Assembly (NCBI GenBank): GCA_947627695.1
Contig: CANQXF010000005.1
Location: 62,001-126,000, forward strand
DNA from: an uncultured Ruminiclostridium sp.
Lineage (GTDB): Bacteria > Bacillota > Clostridia > Oscillospirales > Ruminococcaceae
DNA length: 64,000 nucleotides
Direction: 5' to 3'
Position 1 is the stretch's first letter, and each line of letters starts with the position of its first letter. The position numbers and the translations under genes are program-made. Below, piece after piece: positions 26,348 through 35,000 of this stretch. Under the pieces are notes generated by a model that saw only the letters and a list, made by a program, of their open reading frames with translations, searched no databases and was not told the origin of the DNA.

Positions 26348-26376
26348 TTGACAAGCTAACATCAAAATAGTATAAT
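26348..26376 (+). promoter_or_regulatory. Consensus promoter for tRNA-Arg
   Basis: TTGACA (26348-26353) and TATAAT (26371-26376) with a 17-base spacer, ending about 30 bases before the tRNA. Confidence 0.9.
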
Positions 26377-26405
26377 ATGTAAAGTGTTCTGCAAAAATGA
26401 TATTT

Positions 26406-26482
26406 GCGCCAATAGCTCAGCTGGATAGAGTGACTGGCTACGAACCAGTAGGTCGGGGGTTCGAATCCCTCTTGGCGTGCCA
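26406..26482 (+). tRNA. tRNA-Arg (anticodon ACG)
   Basis: A 77-base cloverleaf with acceptor GCGCCAA/TTGGCGT (one G-U pair), D arm GCTC/GAGT, anticodon stem ACTGG/CCAGT with loop CTACGAA (anticodon ACG), T arm with TTCGAAT and an encoded CCA end. A terminator hairpin starts 15 bases later. Confidence 0.97.
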
Positions 26483-26484
26483 CT

Positions 26485-27066
26485 GCATTAGGAAAAATCC
26501 CCCTCGTTTCACGAGGGGGATTTTTTGCAAATGGGAAAAGGCTTCGTCCGTCGCCTGACGGCTCGTCCTCAGCTCTTTTCCTTGCACGGTTTTTTCTTGA
26601 ATTGCCCTAAAGGCAATTCATTTTGCTTCGCAAAACCGAAAAAACCGTGAGGTGGCATTAAGAGAAGTCCCCTCGTTTAACAAGGGAATTTTTTGCAAAT
26701 GGGAAAAGGCTTCGTCCGTCGCCTGTCGGCTCGGACTCGGCTCTTTTCCTTGCACGGTTTTTTCTTGAATTGCCCTTAAGGCAATTCATTTTGCTTACGC
26801 AAAACCGAAAAAACCATGAGGCTGCATTAGGAAAAATCCCCTCGTTTAACAAGGGGATTTTTTGCAAATGGGAAAAGGCTTCGTCCGTCGCCTGTCGGCT
26901 CGTCTTTGCCTCTTTTCCTTGCACGGTTTTTTCTTGAATTGCCCTAAAGGCAATTCATTTTGCTGACGCAAAACCACGGGATTGGACACGTTGTGCGGTC
27001 AGGTAGGAGGTTCTTGTCGTCCGTCGCCTGACGGCTCGGACTCGGCTCTTTTCCTTGCACGGTTTC
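26485..27066 (+). repeat. Tandem structured repeat: three copies of about 170 bp plus a partial fourth
   Basis: Copies start at 26485, 26655 and 26824 (periods 170 and 169); a truncated fourth occupies about 27018-27066. Each full unit has, in order: a terminator-like hairpin with T run; a spacer in which GGGAAAAG can pair with CTTTTCC; and an outer 12-bp stem (26585-26596 with 26638-26649 in copy 1). The outer stem encloses two hairpins, GAATTGCC/GGCAATTC and TTTTGC/GCAAAA. Copy 3 keeps the inner hairpins but has lost the closing side of the outer stem. A distant copy on the other strand at 53718-53886 keeps the fold with changed bases. Short open frames across the unit are not conserved as protein. 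Confidence 0.85.
26497..26527 (+). terminator. Terminator after tRNA-Arg, first element of repeat copy 1
   Basis: CCCCCTCG (26499-26506) pairs with CGAGGGGG (26512-26519) around a five-base loop and is followed by six T's. Equivalent hairpins begin repeat copies 2 and 3. Confidence 0.9.
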
Positions 27067-27172
27067 AGAAAATGGATTGGGATTTTTGAGGGAATTTCAC
27101 GGCGGGTTTTATCGCATTTTAAACAGGGGCAAAAGATAATGCAAATTTTGACTGAAAAATTTGCCAGACCTC

Positions 27173-27201
27173 TTGATTATTCGGAAAATTTTTAGTATAA
27201 T
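27173..27201 (+). promoter_or_regulatory. Sigma-A promoter for gapA
   Basis: TTGATT (27173-27178) and TATAAT (27196-27201), 17-base spacer, about 57 bases before the start codon. Confidence 0.8.
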
Positions 27202-27258
27202 AGATACAGGATACAAATACTCAAGTATCAAAATACAAAATTCAGGAGGAATATTCCA

Positions 27259-28296
27259 ATGGCTGTTAAAGTTGCAATCAACGGTTTCGGTCGTATCGGC
27301 AGACTTGCGTTCCGTCAGATGTTCGGCGCAGAAGGCTACGAGATAGTTGCTATCAACGACCTGACCAAGCCCTCTATGCTGGCTCACCTGCTCAAGTACG
27401 ACACTGCTCAGGGCGGTTACTGCGGAAGGATCGGCGACAATCTTCACACTGTTGCCGCTGACGATGAGGCAGGCACTATCACCGTAGACGGCAAGACCCT
27501 CAAAATTTACGCTGAGAAGGACGCTAAGGACCTTCCCTGGGGCGACCTGGGCGTAGACGTTGTTCTGGAATGCACAGGCTTCTACTGCTCCAAGGACAAG
27601 AGCATGGCTCACATCAACGCAGGCGCTAAGAAAGTCGTTATCTCTGCTCCCGCAGGCAACGACCTGAAGACTATCGTTTACAGCGTAAACGAGAACACTC
27701 TTACCAAGGACGACCAGATCATTTCTGCCGCTTCCTGCACCACAAACTGCCTTGCTCCTATGGCTAAGGCTCTTAACGATTACGCTCCTATCCAGAGTGG
27801 TATCATGTCCACCATTCACGCTTACACCGGCGACCAGATGATCCTCGACGGTCCTCACAGAAAGGGCGACCTGAGAAGAGCAAGAGCAGGCGCTGCCAAC
27901 ATCGTTCCTAACAGCACCGGTGCTGCTAAGGCTATCGGTCTCGTTATCCCCGAACTGAACGGCAAGCTCATCGGTTCTGCTCAGCGTGTTCCTGTTCCCA
28001 CAGGTTCCACCACTATCCTGACCGCTGTTGTCAAGAAGGCTGACGTTACCAAGGAAGCTATCAACGCCGCTATGAAGGCTGCCGCTTCCGCTTCCTACGG
28101 CTACAACGAGGATCCTATCGTTTCCTCCGACGTAATCGGTATGACCTACGGCTCTCTGTTTGACGCTACTCAGACTATGGTTTCCCATATCGCTGATGAC
28201 CTGTACGAGGTTCAGGTAGTTTCCTGGTACGACAACGAGAACTCCTACACCTCCCAGATGGTAAGAACCATCAAGTATTTTGCTGAACTCGACTGA
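27259..28296 (+). CDS. gapA: Glyceraldehyde-3-phosphate dehydrogenase (glycolytic, NAD-type)
   Basis: GAPDH oxidises glyceraldehyde-3-phosphate to 1,3-bisphosphoglycerate. The 345-residue protein has the dinucleotide fold GFGRIGR, the acidic NAD-selecting position in AINDLT, and the catalytic cysteine in SCTTNC (Cys160). The catalytic histidine is in TIHAYTGDQ. Codon use is strongly biased to C/T-ending codons compared with its neighbours, as expected for a very highly expressed gene. It is monocistronic between its own promoter and a strong terminator. Confidence 0.97.
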   Translation: MAVKVAINGFGRIGRLAFRQMFGAEGYEIVAINDLTKPSMLAHLLKYDTAQGGYCGRIGDNLHTVAADDEAGTITVDGKTLKIYAEKDAKDLPWGDLGVDVVLECTGFYCSKDKSMAHINAGAKKVVISAPAGNDLKTIVYSVNENTLTKDDQIISAASCTTNCLAPMAKALNDYAPIQSGIMSTIHAYTGDQMILDGPHRKGDLRRARAGAANIVPNSTGAAKAIGLVIPELNGKLIGSAQRVPVPTGSTTILTAVVKKADVTKEAINAAMKAAASASYGYNEDPIVSSDVIGMTYGSLFDATQTMVSHIADDLYEVQVVSWYDNENSYTSQMVRTIKYFAELD

Positions 28297-28317
28297 TAAA
28301 CGGTTGATAAGGTAATA

Positions 28318-28353
28318 AAAGATCCCCGCTTTTATACAAAGCGGGGATCTTTG
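28318..28353 (+). terminator. Terminator after gapA
   Basis: AAAGATCCCCGCTTT pairs with AAAGCGGGGATCTTT across a TATAC loop; an uninterrupted 15-bp stem with T's at its end. Confidence 0.92.
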
Positions 28354-28417
28354 TTTGTTAAAACGGCATAAAATTCTAAAGCGTCGGAAAGCGGCGCTTT
28401 AGCTTCTTATACAAATA

Positions 28418-28864
28418 TTACTTGCGTTTCAGGGCTATCCTTGCCTTTTTGATGTCGGCGGCGTCCTTGGTGAGCAGCTCCTCAACACGGGTGAGCATAG
28501 AATCCACGTACTCGTTTGTGGTGTTGCAAAGCTCGGTGTATTTGGTCTGGGCGTTTGTCATTATCTGATTTGCCTTTTCGTTCGCCTGACGGGTTATCTC
28601 CTGCTGAGATACCAGCTTGGCGGCTCTGTCCTCCGCCTTGCGGATTATGCGGTCAGCCTCCTGCTTGGCGTCGCTGATTATCACCTTGCGGTCGTTTACA
28701 AGATTTCTCGCCTGAGTTATCTCATTGGGCAGGTTAAATCTTATGTCGTCAATAAGCTCACGCAAAGCCTCCACGTCCACCAATCCCTTCTTGTTGGATA
28801 AAGGGACCTGAATGGCTTTGTCCAGTATTTCGTCCATTGATTCCAGTGCGTCTTCGATGTTCAT
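28418..28864 (-). CDS. Coiled-coil protein of unknown function (often annotated as ATPase)
   Basis: A 148-residue, highly charged protein predicted to be mostly helical, with a long Ala/Glu/Lys/Gln-rich coiled coil over about residues 55-115. No nucleotide-binding motif is visible, so an ATPase label would not be supported here. It resembles DivIVA/V-ATPase-stalk-like small proteins encoded next to coaD in Clostridia. It follows coaD with a 16-base gap and ends the uvrC-rsmD-coaD operon. Confidence 0.65.
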   Translation of the reverse strand: MNIEDALESMDEILDKAIQVPLSNKKGLVDVEALRELIDDIRFNLPNEITQARNLVNDRKVIISDAKQEADRIIRKAEDRAAKLVSQQEITRQANEKANQIMTNAQTKYTELCNTTNEYVDSMLTRVEELLTKDAADIKKARIALKRK

Positions 28865-28880
28865 TGTTTTATTTTCCTTT

Positions 28881-29393
28881 CTATAAAATTTCCTTTTTGT
28901 TTTTATCTGATGCGATGCGCTGTACGCCGCGCTTTATATCCTCTTCTATCTCGGTGGGGACGTAGGAGCTTATGTCGCCGTTGAAAAGGGCTATCTGCTT
29001 TACCATACTGGACGACAGGAAGGTCCCCGGAAGGTCGGCGGGGAGAAATACTGTTTCCGCATTGAAGCAAAGGTCCTTGTTCACAAGGGACATCTGAAAC
29101 TCGTACTCAAAGTCGGACATTGCCCGCAATCCTTTTACTATCACGTTTGCGCCGCTTTTTTTGAAATAGTCGGTGAGCAGTCCGTCAAAGCTGTCCACCT
29201 GTATGTTTGTCAGGTGCGTGGTGACCCGTCTGATAAACTCTATTCTCTCCTCACGGGTGAAGCAGGTCTGCTTCAGGGGATTGACGGATACCAGCACTAT
29301 AAGCTTGTCAAACAGCTTTGACGCTCTCTCGATTATATCAAGATGACCGCAGGTAACAGGGTCAAAGCTACCGGGGTAAATTGCAGTTCTCAT
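28881..29393 (-). CDS. coaD: Phosphopantetheine adenylyltransferase
   Basis: CoaD makes dephospho-CoA from 4'-phosphopantetheine and ATP. The 170-residue nucleotidyltransferase has the N-terminal [12 protein letters not shown] segment with the family T/HxGH-type motif, and the C-terminal [11 protein letters not shown] region. It overlaps rsmD by four bases, the usual pairing in Firmicutes. Confidence 0.96.
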   Translation of the reverse strand: MRTAIYPGSFDPVTCGHLDIIERASKLFDKLIVLVSVNPLKQTCFTREERIEFIRRVTTHLTNIQVDSFDGLLTDYFKKSGANVIVKGLRAMSDFEYEFQMSLVNKDLCFNAETVFLPADLPGTFLSSSMVKQIALFNGDISSYVPTEIEEDIKRGVQRIASDKNKKEIL

Positions 29394-29944
29394 TCCTCTT
29401 CAGTGTCATTTTCCTTTCTGTATACTGTCAAAGTCACCTTTCCGTGACGGTGTATCTTGCTCACCTTAAAATCTCCGAAGCTTTCGGGAAGCACCGTTTC
29501 ACGCTCATGCTCGCAAAGTATTATCCCGTGTTCCGACATTTTTTCCGCCAGCTTGGGCATAGTTTTGTGTATCAGCTTGTGCCCGTAGGGCGGGTCGAGG
29601 ATAGCTATATCAAAGGTCTCACGGGTGCTGTTTAAAAAGACGTTGTTGGGCATATTCACCACTTCCGCCTTATCGGCAAGCCTTGTATGCTCAAGATTTT
29701 CCCTGATTATTCTGATTGATTCCTTGGAGTTGTCAACAAAGACCGCTTTTTTGGCGCCTCTGCTCAATGCTTCTATCCCAAGCTGTCCCGAACCTGCGAA
29801 AAGATCCAGAACAACTGCTCCCTCTATATCAAACTGAACTATGCTGAATATCGCCTCTTTTACTCTTTCAACGGTGGGACGCACGTCGTTCCCGGGCAGG
29901 GTGACCAGCCGCATTCCCTTTGCCGTTCCTGTTATAACTCTCAT
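29390..29944 (-). CDS. rsmD: 16S rRNA (guanine-966-N2)-methyltransferase RsmD
   Basis: RsmD methylates G966 of 16S rRNA. The 184-residue SAM methyltransferase shows the SAM-binding segment [20 protein letters not shown] and the catalytic DPPY motif. It overlaps uvrC upstream and coaD downstream by four bases each, so the three are translationally coupled. Confidence 0.95.
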   Translation of the reverse strand: MRVITGTAKGMRLVTLPGNDVRPTVERVKEAIFSIVQFDIEGAVVLDLFAGSGQLGIEALSRGAKKAVFVDNSKESIRIIRENLEHTRLADKAEVVNMPNNVFLNSTRETFDIAILDPPYGHKLIHKTMPKLAEKMSEHGIILCEHERETVLPESFGDFKVSKIHRHGKVTLTVYRKENDTEEE

Positions 29945-31764
29945 AATATCTCCTGTATAAACAAATATAATTCCTTTGCCGTTTCTTCATTTACTCCCGC
30001 AGTCTTTGCAAGCTGCTCCTGCGTTGCCGCTTTAAGGGCTTTTTTCGTCTTATACTCCTTGAGCAGCTTTATGGCTTTCGCTTCGCCTATGCCCTTTACA
30101 CGGGTCAGCTCTAAGGTCTGCTGTTTTTTGCCGTGGCTCTGCCGCTGGAAATTGATGGAAAAGCGGTGGACTTCGTCCTGTATCTGTGTTATCAGGGAAA
30201 AGACCTTTTTGTTGCCGTTCACCTGTATTTCCCCGCCCTCGGTGGCTATGGCGCGGGTGCGGTGCTTGTCGTCCTTGACAAGTCCGAAAAGGCTCACTTC
30301 TATGCCCATTCGGTCAAGGACTTCCTTTACTGCGGAAACGTGACCTTTGCCGCCGTCAAGAAGTATCAGGTCAGGGAGGGGAGAAAAACTCTCGTCCCCG
30401 TCAAGATAATGCTGAAAACGACGCTCTATCACTTCCTGCATACAGGCGTAGTCGTCTATCCCCTCAACGTATTTGATGTTGAATTTTTTATAGCCCTGCT
30501 TGTAAGGCCTGCCGTTGCGGTAGACTATCATTCCCGCAACACGGGTGGTCTCGCCCATATTTGAAATATCGTAGCTTTCGATTACGCTTGGGGTCCTGGG
30601 AAGTCCCAGAATGTTTTTCAGATCCTCTAAAGCCGCTATCTCCTTGGCTGTTCTTCCCACACGAAGGGCGAGATATTCGCTGGCGTTTCCCGCCGCAAGG
30701 GTGACCTGAGTCAGCCCCTCGCCCCGCTTGGGATAAACTATCGTGACCCTGTGCTTGAAGCGGTCGGTGAAGTAGCTTTCAAGAAGCTCTTTCCCCTCTA
30801 TCTCACCTGCAAGGTACAGCTCTTTCGGCATTTCCGTCTTTTCGGAATAGTATTCCACCAGAAAATCCTCAACTGCCTGCTCCTTGTCAAGAGTTTCGCC
30901 GATAAAAATGTTTTCCTTGTCCACCAATCTGCCGCCGCGGTATTTCACCACAGCAACGCTGAGCAGCTCCCCGTTCAAGGCGGATGCGATAACGTCATAA
31001 TCCGTCTTTTTGGAGGAATAAATGTGCTGTGACAGCTCCGCCTTCTGAATGGCGGCTATCCTGTCACGCACCTCAGCCGCTTTCTCAAATTCCAGCTTTT
31101 CGGCGTATTCCTCCATTTCGGCGGTAAGACGTTCTATGCTTTGCTTGCTGCCGTGCTTGATGTAATTTATTGCTTCGTCAACGTGCTTGCGGTATTCGTC
31201 TGGGGTCAGCTTTCCCATACAAACGCCCATACAGCGCCCGATGTGATAGTTGAGGCAGGGGCGTTCCTTGCCGAAATCACGGGGGAATTTCCTGTTGCAG
31301 GTGGGGAGCTTGAACAGCTTGTTCGCTTCCTCAACAGCCTGCTTCACCGTGTAGCCGCCTGTGTAGGGACCGATGTATTCGGCGGACTTGTCGTCGGTTT
31401 GCAGGGCGTAGGTTATGCGGGGATAATCTCCGCCGCTTATCTTGATATAATTGTAGCCCTTGTCGTCCTTTAAAAGAATGTTGTACTTGGGACTGTGGAG
31501 CTTTATCAGGCTCGCCTCCAGCACAAGGGCGTCAAGCTCAGTGGCGGTGACGATAAAGTCGAAGTCGTTGATGTTCTGCACAAGGCGGTAGGTTTTGGCG
31601 TTGTGGCTCTCGATGGCTCTGAAATAGCTTGACACACGGTTTTTCAGGGCTTTTGCCTTGCCGATATATATTATTTTTCCGCCGCTGTCCTTCATCTGGT
31701 AAACGCCCGGGGACAGGGGGAGCTTGTTGGCTTTTTCACGAAGATACGGTATTCTCTCGTTCAT
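29941..31764 (-). CDS. uvrC: Excinuclease ABC subunit C
   Basis: UvrC makes both incisions in nucleotide excision repair. The 607-residue protein has an N-terminal GIY-YIG nuclease (GVYQMKDSGGKIIYIGKA), a cysteine cluster around CNRKFPRDFGKERPCLNYHIGRCMG, a UVR helix pair (about residues 205-240), the RNase H-like C-terminal nuclease (ESYDISNMGE; LPDLILLDGGKGH), and a helix-hairpin-helix at the end. Length and domains are standard. It heads the uvrC-rsmD-coaD unit. Confidence 0.97.
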   Translation of the reverse strand: MNERIPYLREKANKLPLSPGVYQMKDSGGKIIYIGKAKALKNRVSSYFRAIESHNAKTYRLVQNINDFDFIVTATELDALVLEASLIKLHSPKYNILLKDDKGYNYIKISGGDYPRITYALQTDDKSAEYIGPYTGGYTVKQAVEEANKLFKLPTCNRKFPRDFGKERPCLNYHIGRCMGVCMGKLTPDEYRKHVDEAINYIKHGSKQSIERLTAEMEEYAEKLEFEKAAEVRDRIAAIQKAELSQHIYSSKKTDYDVIASALNGELLSVAVVKYRGGRLVDKENIFIGETLDKEQAVEDFLVEYYSEKTEMPKELYLAGEIEGKELLESYFTDRFKHRVTIVYPKRGEGLTQVTLAAGNASEYLALRVGRTAKEIAALEDLKNILGLPRTPSVIESYDISNMGETTRVAGMIVYRNGRPYKQGYKKFNIKYVEGIDDYACMQEVIERRFQHYLDGDESFSPLPDLILLDGGKGHVSAVKEVLDRMGIEVSLFGLVKDDKHRTRAIATEGGEIQVNGNKKVFSLITQIQDEVHRFSINFQRQSHGKKQQTLELTRVKGIGEAKAIKLLKEYKTKKALKAATQEQLAKTAGVNEETAKELYLFIQEIL

Positions 31765-31904
31765 ATTTTTTCTTTCAGAAATAAGTCTTTATATTTACAC
31801 ATTGTATATTATAACACATCAATATATAAAAAGCAACCGCAAAAATCGCTTTTTAAGCTGATATTTATGTGAATATTTTCGGTTAGTATTGACTTATTTT
31901 CTTA

Positions 31905-31933
31905 TTGACAAATGCTTATAACAGTGATATAAT
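31905..31933 (+). promoter_or_regulatory. Consensus promoter for the HMA protein gene
   Basis: TTGACA (31905-31910) and TATAAT (31928-31933), 17-base spacer. Confidence 0.82.
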
Positions 31934-31985
31934 TTCCTATATAAATAAATTAGCGTTGTGCAACTTCATAAAAGGAGAGAATAAA

Positions 31986-32243
31986 ATGGAGAAAATAACC
32001 GTTGAAATCAAGGGTATGATGTGCGGAATGTGCGAGGCGCACGTAAACGACGGGGTGAGGAACGCCTTTAAGGTGAAAAAGGTAACTTCCTCAAGGAGCA
32101 AGAACCAGACGGTCATTCTCACCGAAGAGGACATTCCCGACGAAAAGATCAGGGAGGTCATTTCAAAAACAGGTTATGAGGTGGGGGAAATAAGCCGTGA
32201 AAGCGGCGAAAAGAAAGGTTTTTTCTCTTCGCTGAAAAAATAG
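31986..32243 (+). CDS. Heavy-metal-associated domain protein with CXXC
   Basis: An 85-residue HMA-fold protein with the metal pair in MMCGMCEAH, resembling copper chaperones and detached P1B-ATPase domains. ATG at 31986 follows AAAAGGAGAG. The C-terminus is short and basic (KKGFFSSLKK). No transporter is adjacent, so its client is unknown. The Rrf2-type gene follows 63 bases later on the same strand and may be co-transcribed. Confidence 0.82.
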   Translation: MEKITVEIKGMMCGMCEAHVNDGVRNAFKVKKVTSSRSKNQTVILTEEDIPDEKIREVISKTGYEVGEISRESGEKKGFFSSLKK

Positions 32244-32306
32244 CTCGCCGCACTTGAAAAATTCCAAAAAATGTGGTATTATATATAATTAAAAGAGGTG
32301 AGCTCA

Positions 32307-32741
32307 TTGAAGATTTCAACAAAGGGACGGTACGCTCTGCGTATGCTCCTGGATCTTGCGGAGCATCGGAACAGCGGCTTTATCGCACTCAAAGACATCG
32401 CCGAGCGCCAGCACATCTCAAAAAAATATCTGGAACAGATAATACCTTTGTTCAACAAAAGCGGGATACTCAAGACGAACCGAGGCTTTCAAGGCGGTTA
32501 TCAGCTTGCCAGCACCCCTGACAAATACACCGTGGGGCAGATACTGAGGCTGACTGAAGGAAGTCTTGCGCCTGTTAGCTGCCTTGACCACGAGCCAAAC
32601 GAATGCGAGCGACAACACGATTGTCTGACCCTGCCCGTGTGGGAGGGGCTGTACAAGGTGATAACGGAGTATCTTGACAGCGTGACGCTCCAGGACATTC
32701 TGGACAAGCATTCCGCAAAAGCAGACGATTACGTCATCTGA
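32307..32741 (+). CDS. Rrf2-family transcriptional regulator (IscR/CymR-like)
   Basis: A 144-residue winged-helix regulator. TTG at 32307 is chosen because the resulting N-terminus (MKISTKGRYALR) is the family consensus and AGAGGTG lies at the right distance; an upstream in-frame GTG overlaps the ribosome site. Three cysteines in a C-x7-C-x5-C arrangement (about residues 91-105) could hold an iron-sulfur cluster, as in IscR/NsrR/RirA, although the spacing is not exactly that of IscR. CymR-type members control cysteine synthesis, and the convergent neighbour is cysK with a palindrome at its promoter. Confidence 0.88.
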   Translation: MKISTKGRYALRMLLDLAEHRNSGFIALKDIAERQHISKKYLEQIIPLFNKSGILKTNRGFQGGYQLASTPDKYTVGQILRLTEGSLAPVSCLDHEPNECERQHDCLTLPVWEGLYKVITEYLDSVTLQDILDKHSAKADDYVI

Positions 32742-32755
32742 AAAAAAGAAAAAAC

Positions 32756-32806
32756 AAAGTCCTGTAAAATGCTTTCCTGCCGCATTTTACAGGGCTTTGC
32801 CTTTTT
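32756..32806. terminator. Bidirectional terminator between the Rrf2 gene and cysK
   Basis: AAAGTCCTGTAAAATGC pairs with GCATTTTACAGGGCTTT (one wobble) around a nine-base loop, with A-rich sequence before and T-rich sequence after. Confidence 0.9.
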
Positions 32807-32816
32807 ATTTGTTATC

Positions 32817-33746
32817 TCAGTCGGAGAACATGGGTGTTGAGAGGTAGCGCTCGCCTGTGTCGGGGAGCACGGCGACTATGTTCTTTCCCTGATTTTCAGG
32901 ACGGAGGGCAAGCTGAGTTGCCGCCCACACCGCCGCGCCTGAGGAAATTCCCACAAGAACGCCTTCTGTTCTTGCGATGAGCTTTCCTGTGGCAAAAGCG
33001 TCGTCGTTTTCAACAGGGATTATCTCGTCATACACGGAGGTGTCAAGAGTGTCGGGGACAAAGCCTGCGCCTATGCCTTGTATCTTGTGAGGTCCTGACG
33101 TTCCCTTTGAAAGCACGGGGGAGCTTGCAGGCTCTACTGCAACAACCTTCAGATCGGGATTTTTGCTTTTCAGGAAATTGCCCACGCCTGACAAAGTGCC
33201 GCCTGTTCCTACGCCTGCGACGAAAAAGTCCACCTTGCCGTCGGTGTCAGCCCAGATCTCAGGACCTGTGGTCTTGAAATGGATTGCGGGGTTGGCGGGA
33301 TTTACAAACTGCCCCGGAATAAAGCTGCCCGGCGTTTCGGCGGCAAGCTCGTTTGCCTTGGCTATTGCGCCACTCATTCCCTTTGCGCCCTCGGTAAGCA
33401 CGAGCTGTGCGCCGTATGCTTTAAGCAGGTTCCTACGCTCAACGCTCATAGTTTCAGGCATGGTAAGTATTATCTTGTATCCTCTTGCCGCGGCCACCGA
33501 TGCAAGTCCTATACCTGTGTTTCCGCTGGTGGGCTCGATTATAACGGCGCCGGGCTTTAAAAGTCCCTTTTCCTCGGCGTCGTCTATCATAGCTTTGGCT
33601 ATCCTGTCCTTTACGCTTCCTGCGGGATTGAAATACTCCAGCTTGGCTATAATGGGAGCGCTCAGTCCCTTTTCAGCGGAATAGTTGTTCAGCTTGAGAA
33701 GCGGTGTTTTTCCGATAAGGTCTGTGATTTTTTCTGCAATAGGCAT
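32817..33746 (-). CDS. cysK: Cysteine synthase A (O-acetylserine sulfhydrylase)
   Basis: CysK forms cysteine from O-acetylserine and sulfide with PLP. The 309-residue protein has the PLP lysine in GSVKDR, the substrate loop [10 protein letters not shown], the phosphate-binding loop [10 protein letters not shown], and the C-terminal [10 protein letters not shown]. It is a single gene with a strong promoter, and a palindrome spans the start site. Control by the convergent Rrf2 regulator is plausible. Confidence 0.96.
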   Translation of the reverse strand: MPIAEKITDLIGKTPLLKLNNYSAEKGLSAPIIAKLEYFNPAGSVKDRIAKAMIDDAEEKGLLKPGAVIIEPTSGNTGIGLASVAAARGYKIILTMPETMSVERRNLLKAYGAQLVLTEGAKGMSGAIAKANELAAETPGSFIPGQFVNPANPAIHFKTTGPEIWADTDGKVDFFVAGVGTGGTLSGVGNFLKSKNPDLKVVAVEPASSPVLSKGTSGPHKIQGIGAGFVPDTLDTSVYDEIIPVENDDAFATGKLIARTEGVLVGISSGAAVWAATQLALRPENQGKNIVAVLPDTGERYLSTPMFSD

Positions 33747-33769
33747 CGTTTTCTCCTTTCAGGTCAAAA

Positions 33770-33828
33770 CCTATAAAACCTACGTTTATTATAGGCATTA
33801 TTATATCACTTTATCTGCCATTTGTCAA
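33770..33828 (-). promoter_or_regulatory. cysK promoter with an inverted repeat over the transcription start
   Basis: On the minus strand TTGACA (33828-33823) and TATAAT (33805-33800) have a 17-base spacer. CCTATAA (33770-33776) and TTATAGG (33789-33795) form an inverted repeat centred at about 33782 that would cover the start site. It is a candidate operator for the Rrf2 regulator. Confidence 0.72.
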
Positions 33829-33891
33829 CAGCTTTTTTTAAAATTTATGCAAAAAATTTTCATTTATATGGGACAAGACCCTATATTTTAT

Positions 33892-33920
33892 TTGACAAGG
33901 GGAAATTTTGGTGTTATAAT
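33892..33920 (+). promoter_or_regulatory. Consensus promoter for the VWA protein gene
   Basis: TTGACA (33892-33897) and TATAAT (33915-33920), 17-base spacer. About 137 bases of leader separate it from the start codon; I see no clear structured element in them. Confidence 0.8.
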
Positions 33921-34057
33921 TAACTTATGCAAGAGTAAATCAAAATTATTGCAAAAAATAAAGATAAAATTCAGCCTGTGTTTGCCCGTGTCATTTTCTT
34001 TTCTTCACTCTTTTCGCAGTAAAGCAGGCGCTATCACGTTTTTTCGGAGGAAGGAAT

Positions 34058-34636
34058 ATGAAAGACAACCTGCACGAACTGATTTTTGTTCTTGACCAGA
34101 GCACGTCCATAAAGGAGCATTATGACAGCGCAGTTGAAAATCTCAGAAAGCTGATAACTTCACAGAAAAAGCTGTCAGAGTCGGCGAACGTTACCATAAC
34201 CGCTTTCGGCAACGATTATATCCCCGTATTTGACGGAAAGCCTATCAGCAAGGTCAAATTTGTAAAAAAGCTGTTCCCTGACAGCGGCGTATGCCCGATG
34301 ATAGATTCCGTTATGAGGACTATCGACAGCGTTGGAGAAAGGCTGAGTCAGACTCCTGAGGAGGAGCGCCCCTCAAAGGTGATAGTCACAATAGTGACCT
34401 TCGGCCGTGACAACGCAAGCAAAAAGCACACCTACGACGAGCTTGCAAGAAAGATACAGGAGCAAAGCGGCATTTATAAATGGAGCTTTTTCCTTGTAAC
34501 CGACTTTTCAATAAATATGGAAAAGCTGGGGATAAAGGAGGACAATACCATAATCATACACAGGGACGACGCTGATACCTTTAAGACCGCTTATGCGGAG
34601 CTGGACAAAAAGATAGCACAGATAAGAAATTCGTAA
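34058..34636 (+). CDS. Von Willebrand factor type A domain protein
   Basis: A 192-residue stand-alone VWA domain with a complete MIDAS start, DQSTS (residues 13-17), and later TFGRD and VTDFS segments. Such cytoplasmic VWA proteins act as metal-dependent protein-binding modules, as in TerY-like and MoxR-associated systems. No Ter, MoxR or kinase partner is adjacent, so its partner is unknown. It is monocistronic with its own promoter and terminator. Confidence 0.8.
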   Translation: MKDNLHELIFVLDQSTSIKEHYDSAVENLRKLITSQKKLSESANVTITAFGNDYIPVFDGKPISKVKFVKKLFPDSGVCPMIDSVMRTIDSVGERLSQTPEEERPSKVIVTIVTFGRDNASKKHTYDELARKIQEQSGIYKWSFFLVTDFSINMEKLGIKEDNTIIIHRDDADTFKTAYAELDKKIAQIRNS

Positions 34637-34647
34637 AAGAAAAAATA

Positions 34648-34680
34648 AAGAGCAGCTTTAAGCTGCTCTTTTTGTTTTTT
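34648..34680 (+). terminator. Terminator after the VWA gene
   Basis: AAAGAGCAGCTT and AAGCTGCTCTTT form a stem with a tight loop, followed by T-rich sequence. Confidence 0.88.
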
Positions 34681-34707
34681 ACAGACAATATTCAATTGTT
34701 AAGAGAC

Positions 34708-34887
34708 TTAGCAGCAGCCCTGCTTGGGAGCGAAGGACTGGCAGTCGGTGCAGTGGAGCTTGGTCGTGTCGTTGTCACGAGCGCCCACCTTGATCTTTTC
34801 AAGGCTGCAATAATCGGCGCAGCAGCAGTGGTGTTTGCAGTTTTCTATTGAACATTCTATGGCTTTGTTGGCAAATTCGGTTCCCAT
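34708..34887 (-). CDS. Small cysteine-rich DUF1540 protein
   Basis: A 59-residue protein with ten cysteines. It has the DUF1540 pattern: IECSIENCKHH, a CCC run, ADYCSLEKIKVG, then HCTDCQSF and a C-terminal cysteine pair. It is probably a metal-binding protein; similar proteins are widespread in spore-forming Firmicutes and their role is unknown. A good ribosome site (GGAGGAAAG) precedes the ATG at 34887. Confidence 0.85.
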   Translation of the reverse strand: MGTEFANKAIECSIENCKHHCCCADYCSLEKIKVGARDNDTTKLHCTDCQSFAPKQGCC

Positions 34888-34911
34888 AAGTCTTTCCTCC
34901 GTAAAAGAAAA

Positions 34912-34961
34912 TTAAGGCAACGCCCCGCAAAAAATATGTTTTTGCGAGGTACTGCCTTAAT
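34912..34961 (-). terminator. Terminator after the HAD phosphatase gene
   Basis: A long interrupted hairpin (TTAAGGCA with TGCCTTAA outside, CGCAAAAA with TTTTTGCG inside), followed on the minus strand by TTTTCTTTT. It separates the HAD gene from the DUF1540 gene. Confidence 0.8.
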
Positions 34962-35000
34962 ATTTTTTATTCAATTTTCTTTTTTATGCAATGAAAAAAC

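Noticed and set aside
26658-26924. A small open frame with internal protein-like repeats between tRNA-Arg and gapA
   Set aside because: It is produced by the tandem DNA repeat itself; other copies do not keep the frame, while the base-paired stems are kept.
27109-28188. A 359-codon open frame antisense to gapA
   Set aside because: Mirror of a highly biased gene; stop codons are rare on that strand only because of gapA codon choice.
28418-28864. ATPase identity for the coiled-coil protein after coaD
   Set aside because: No Walker motif or other nucleotide-binding residue pattern is visible; only coiled-coil features are supported.
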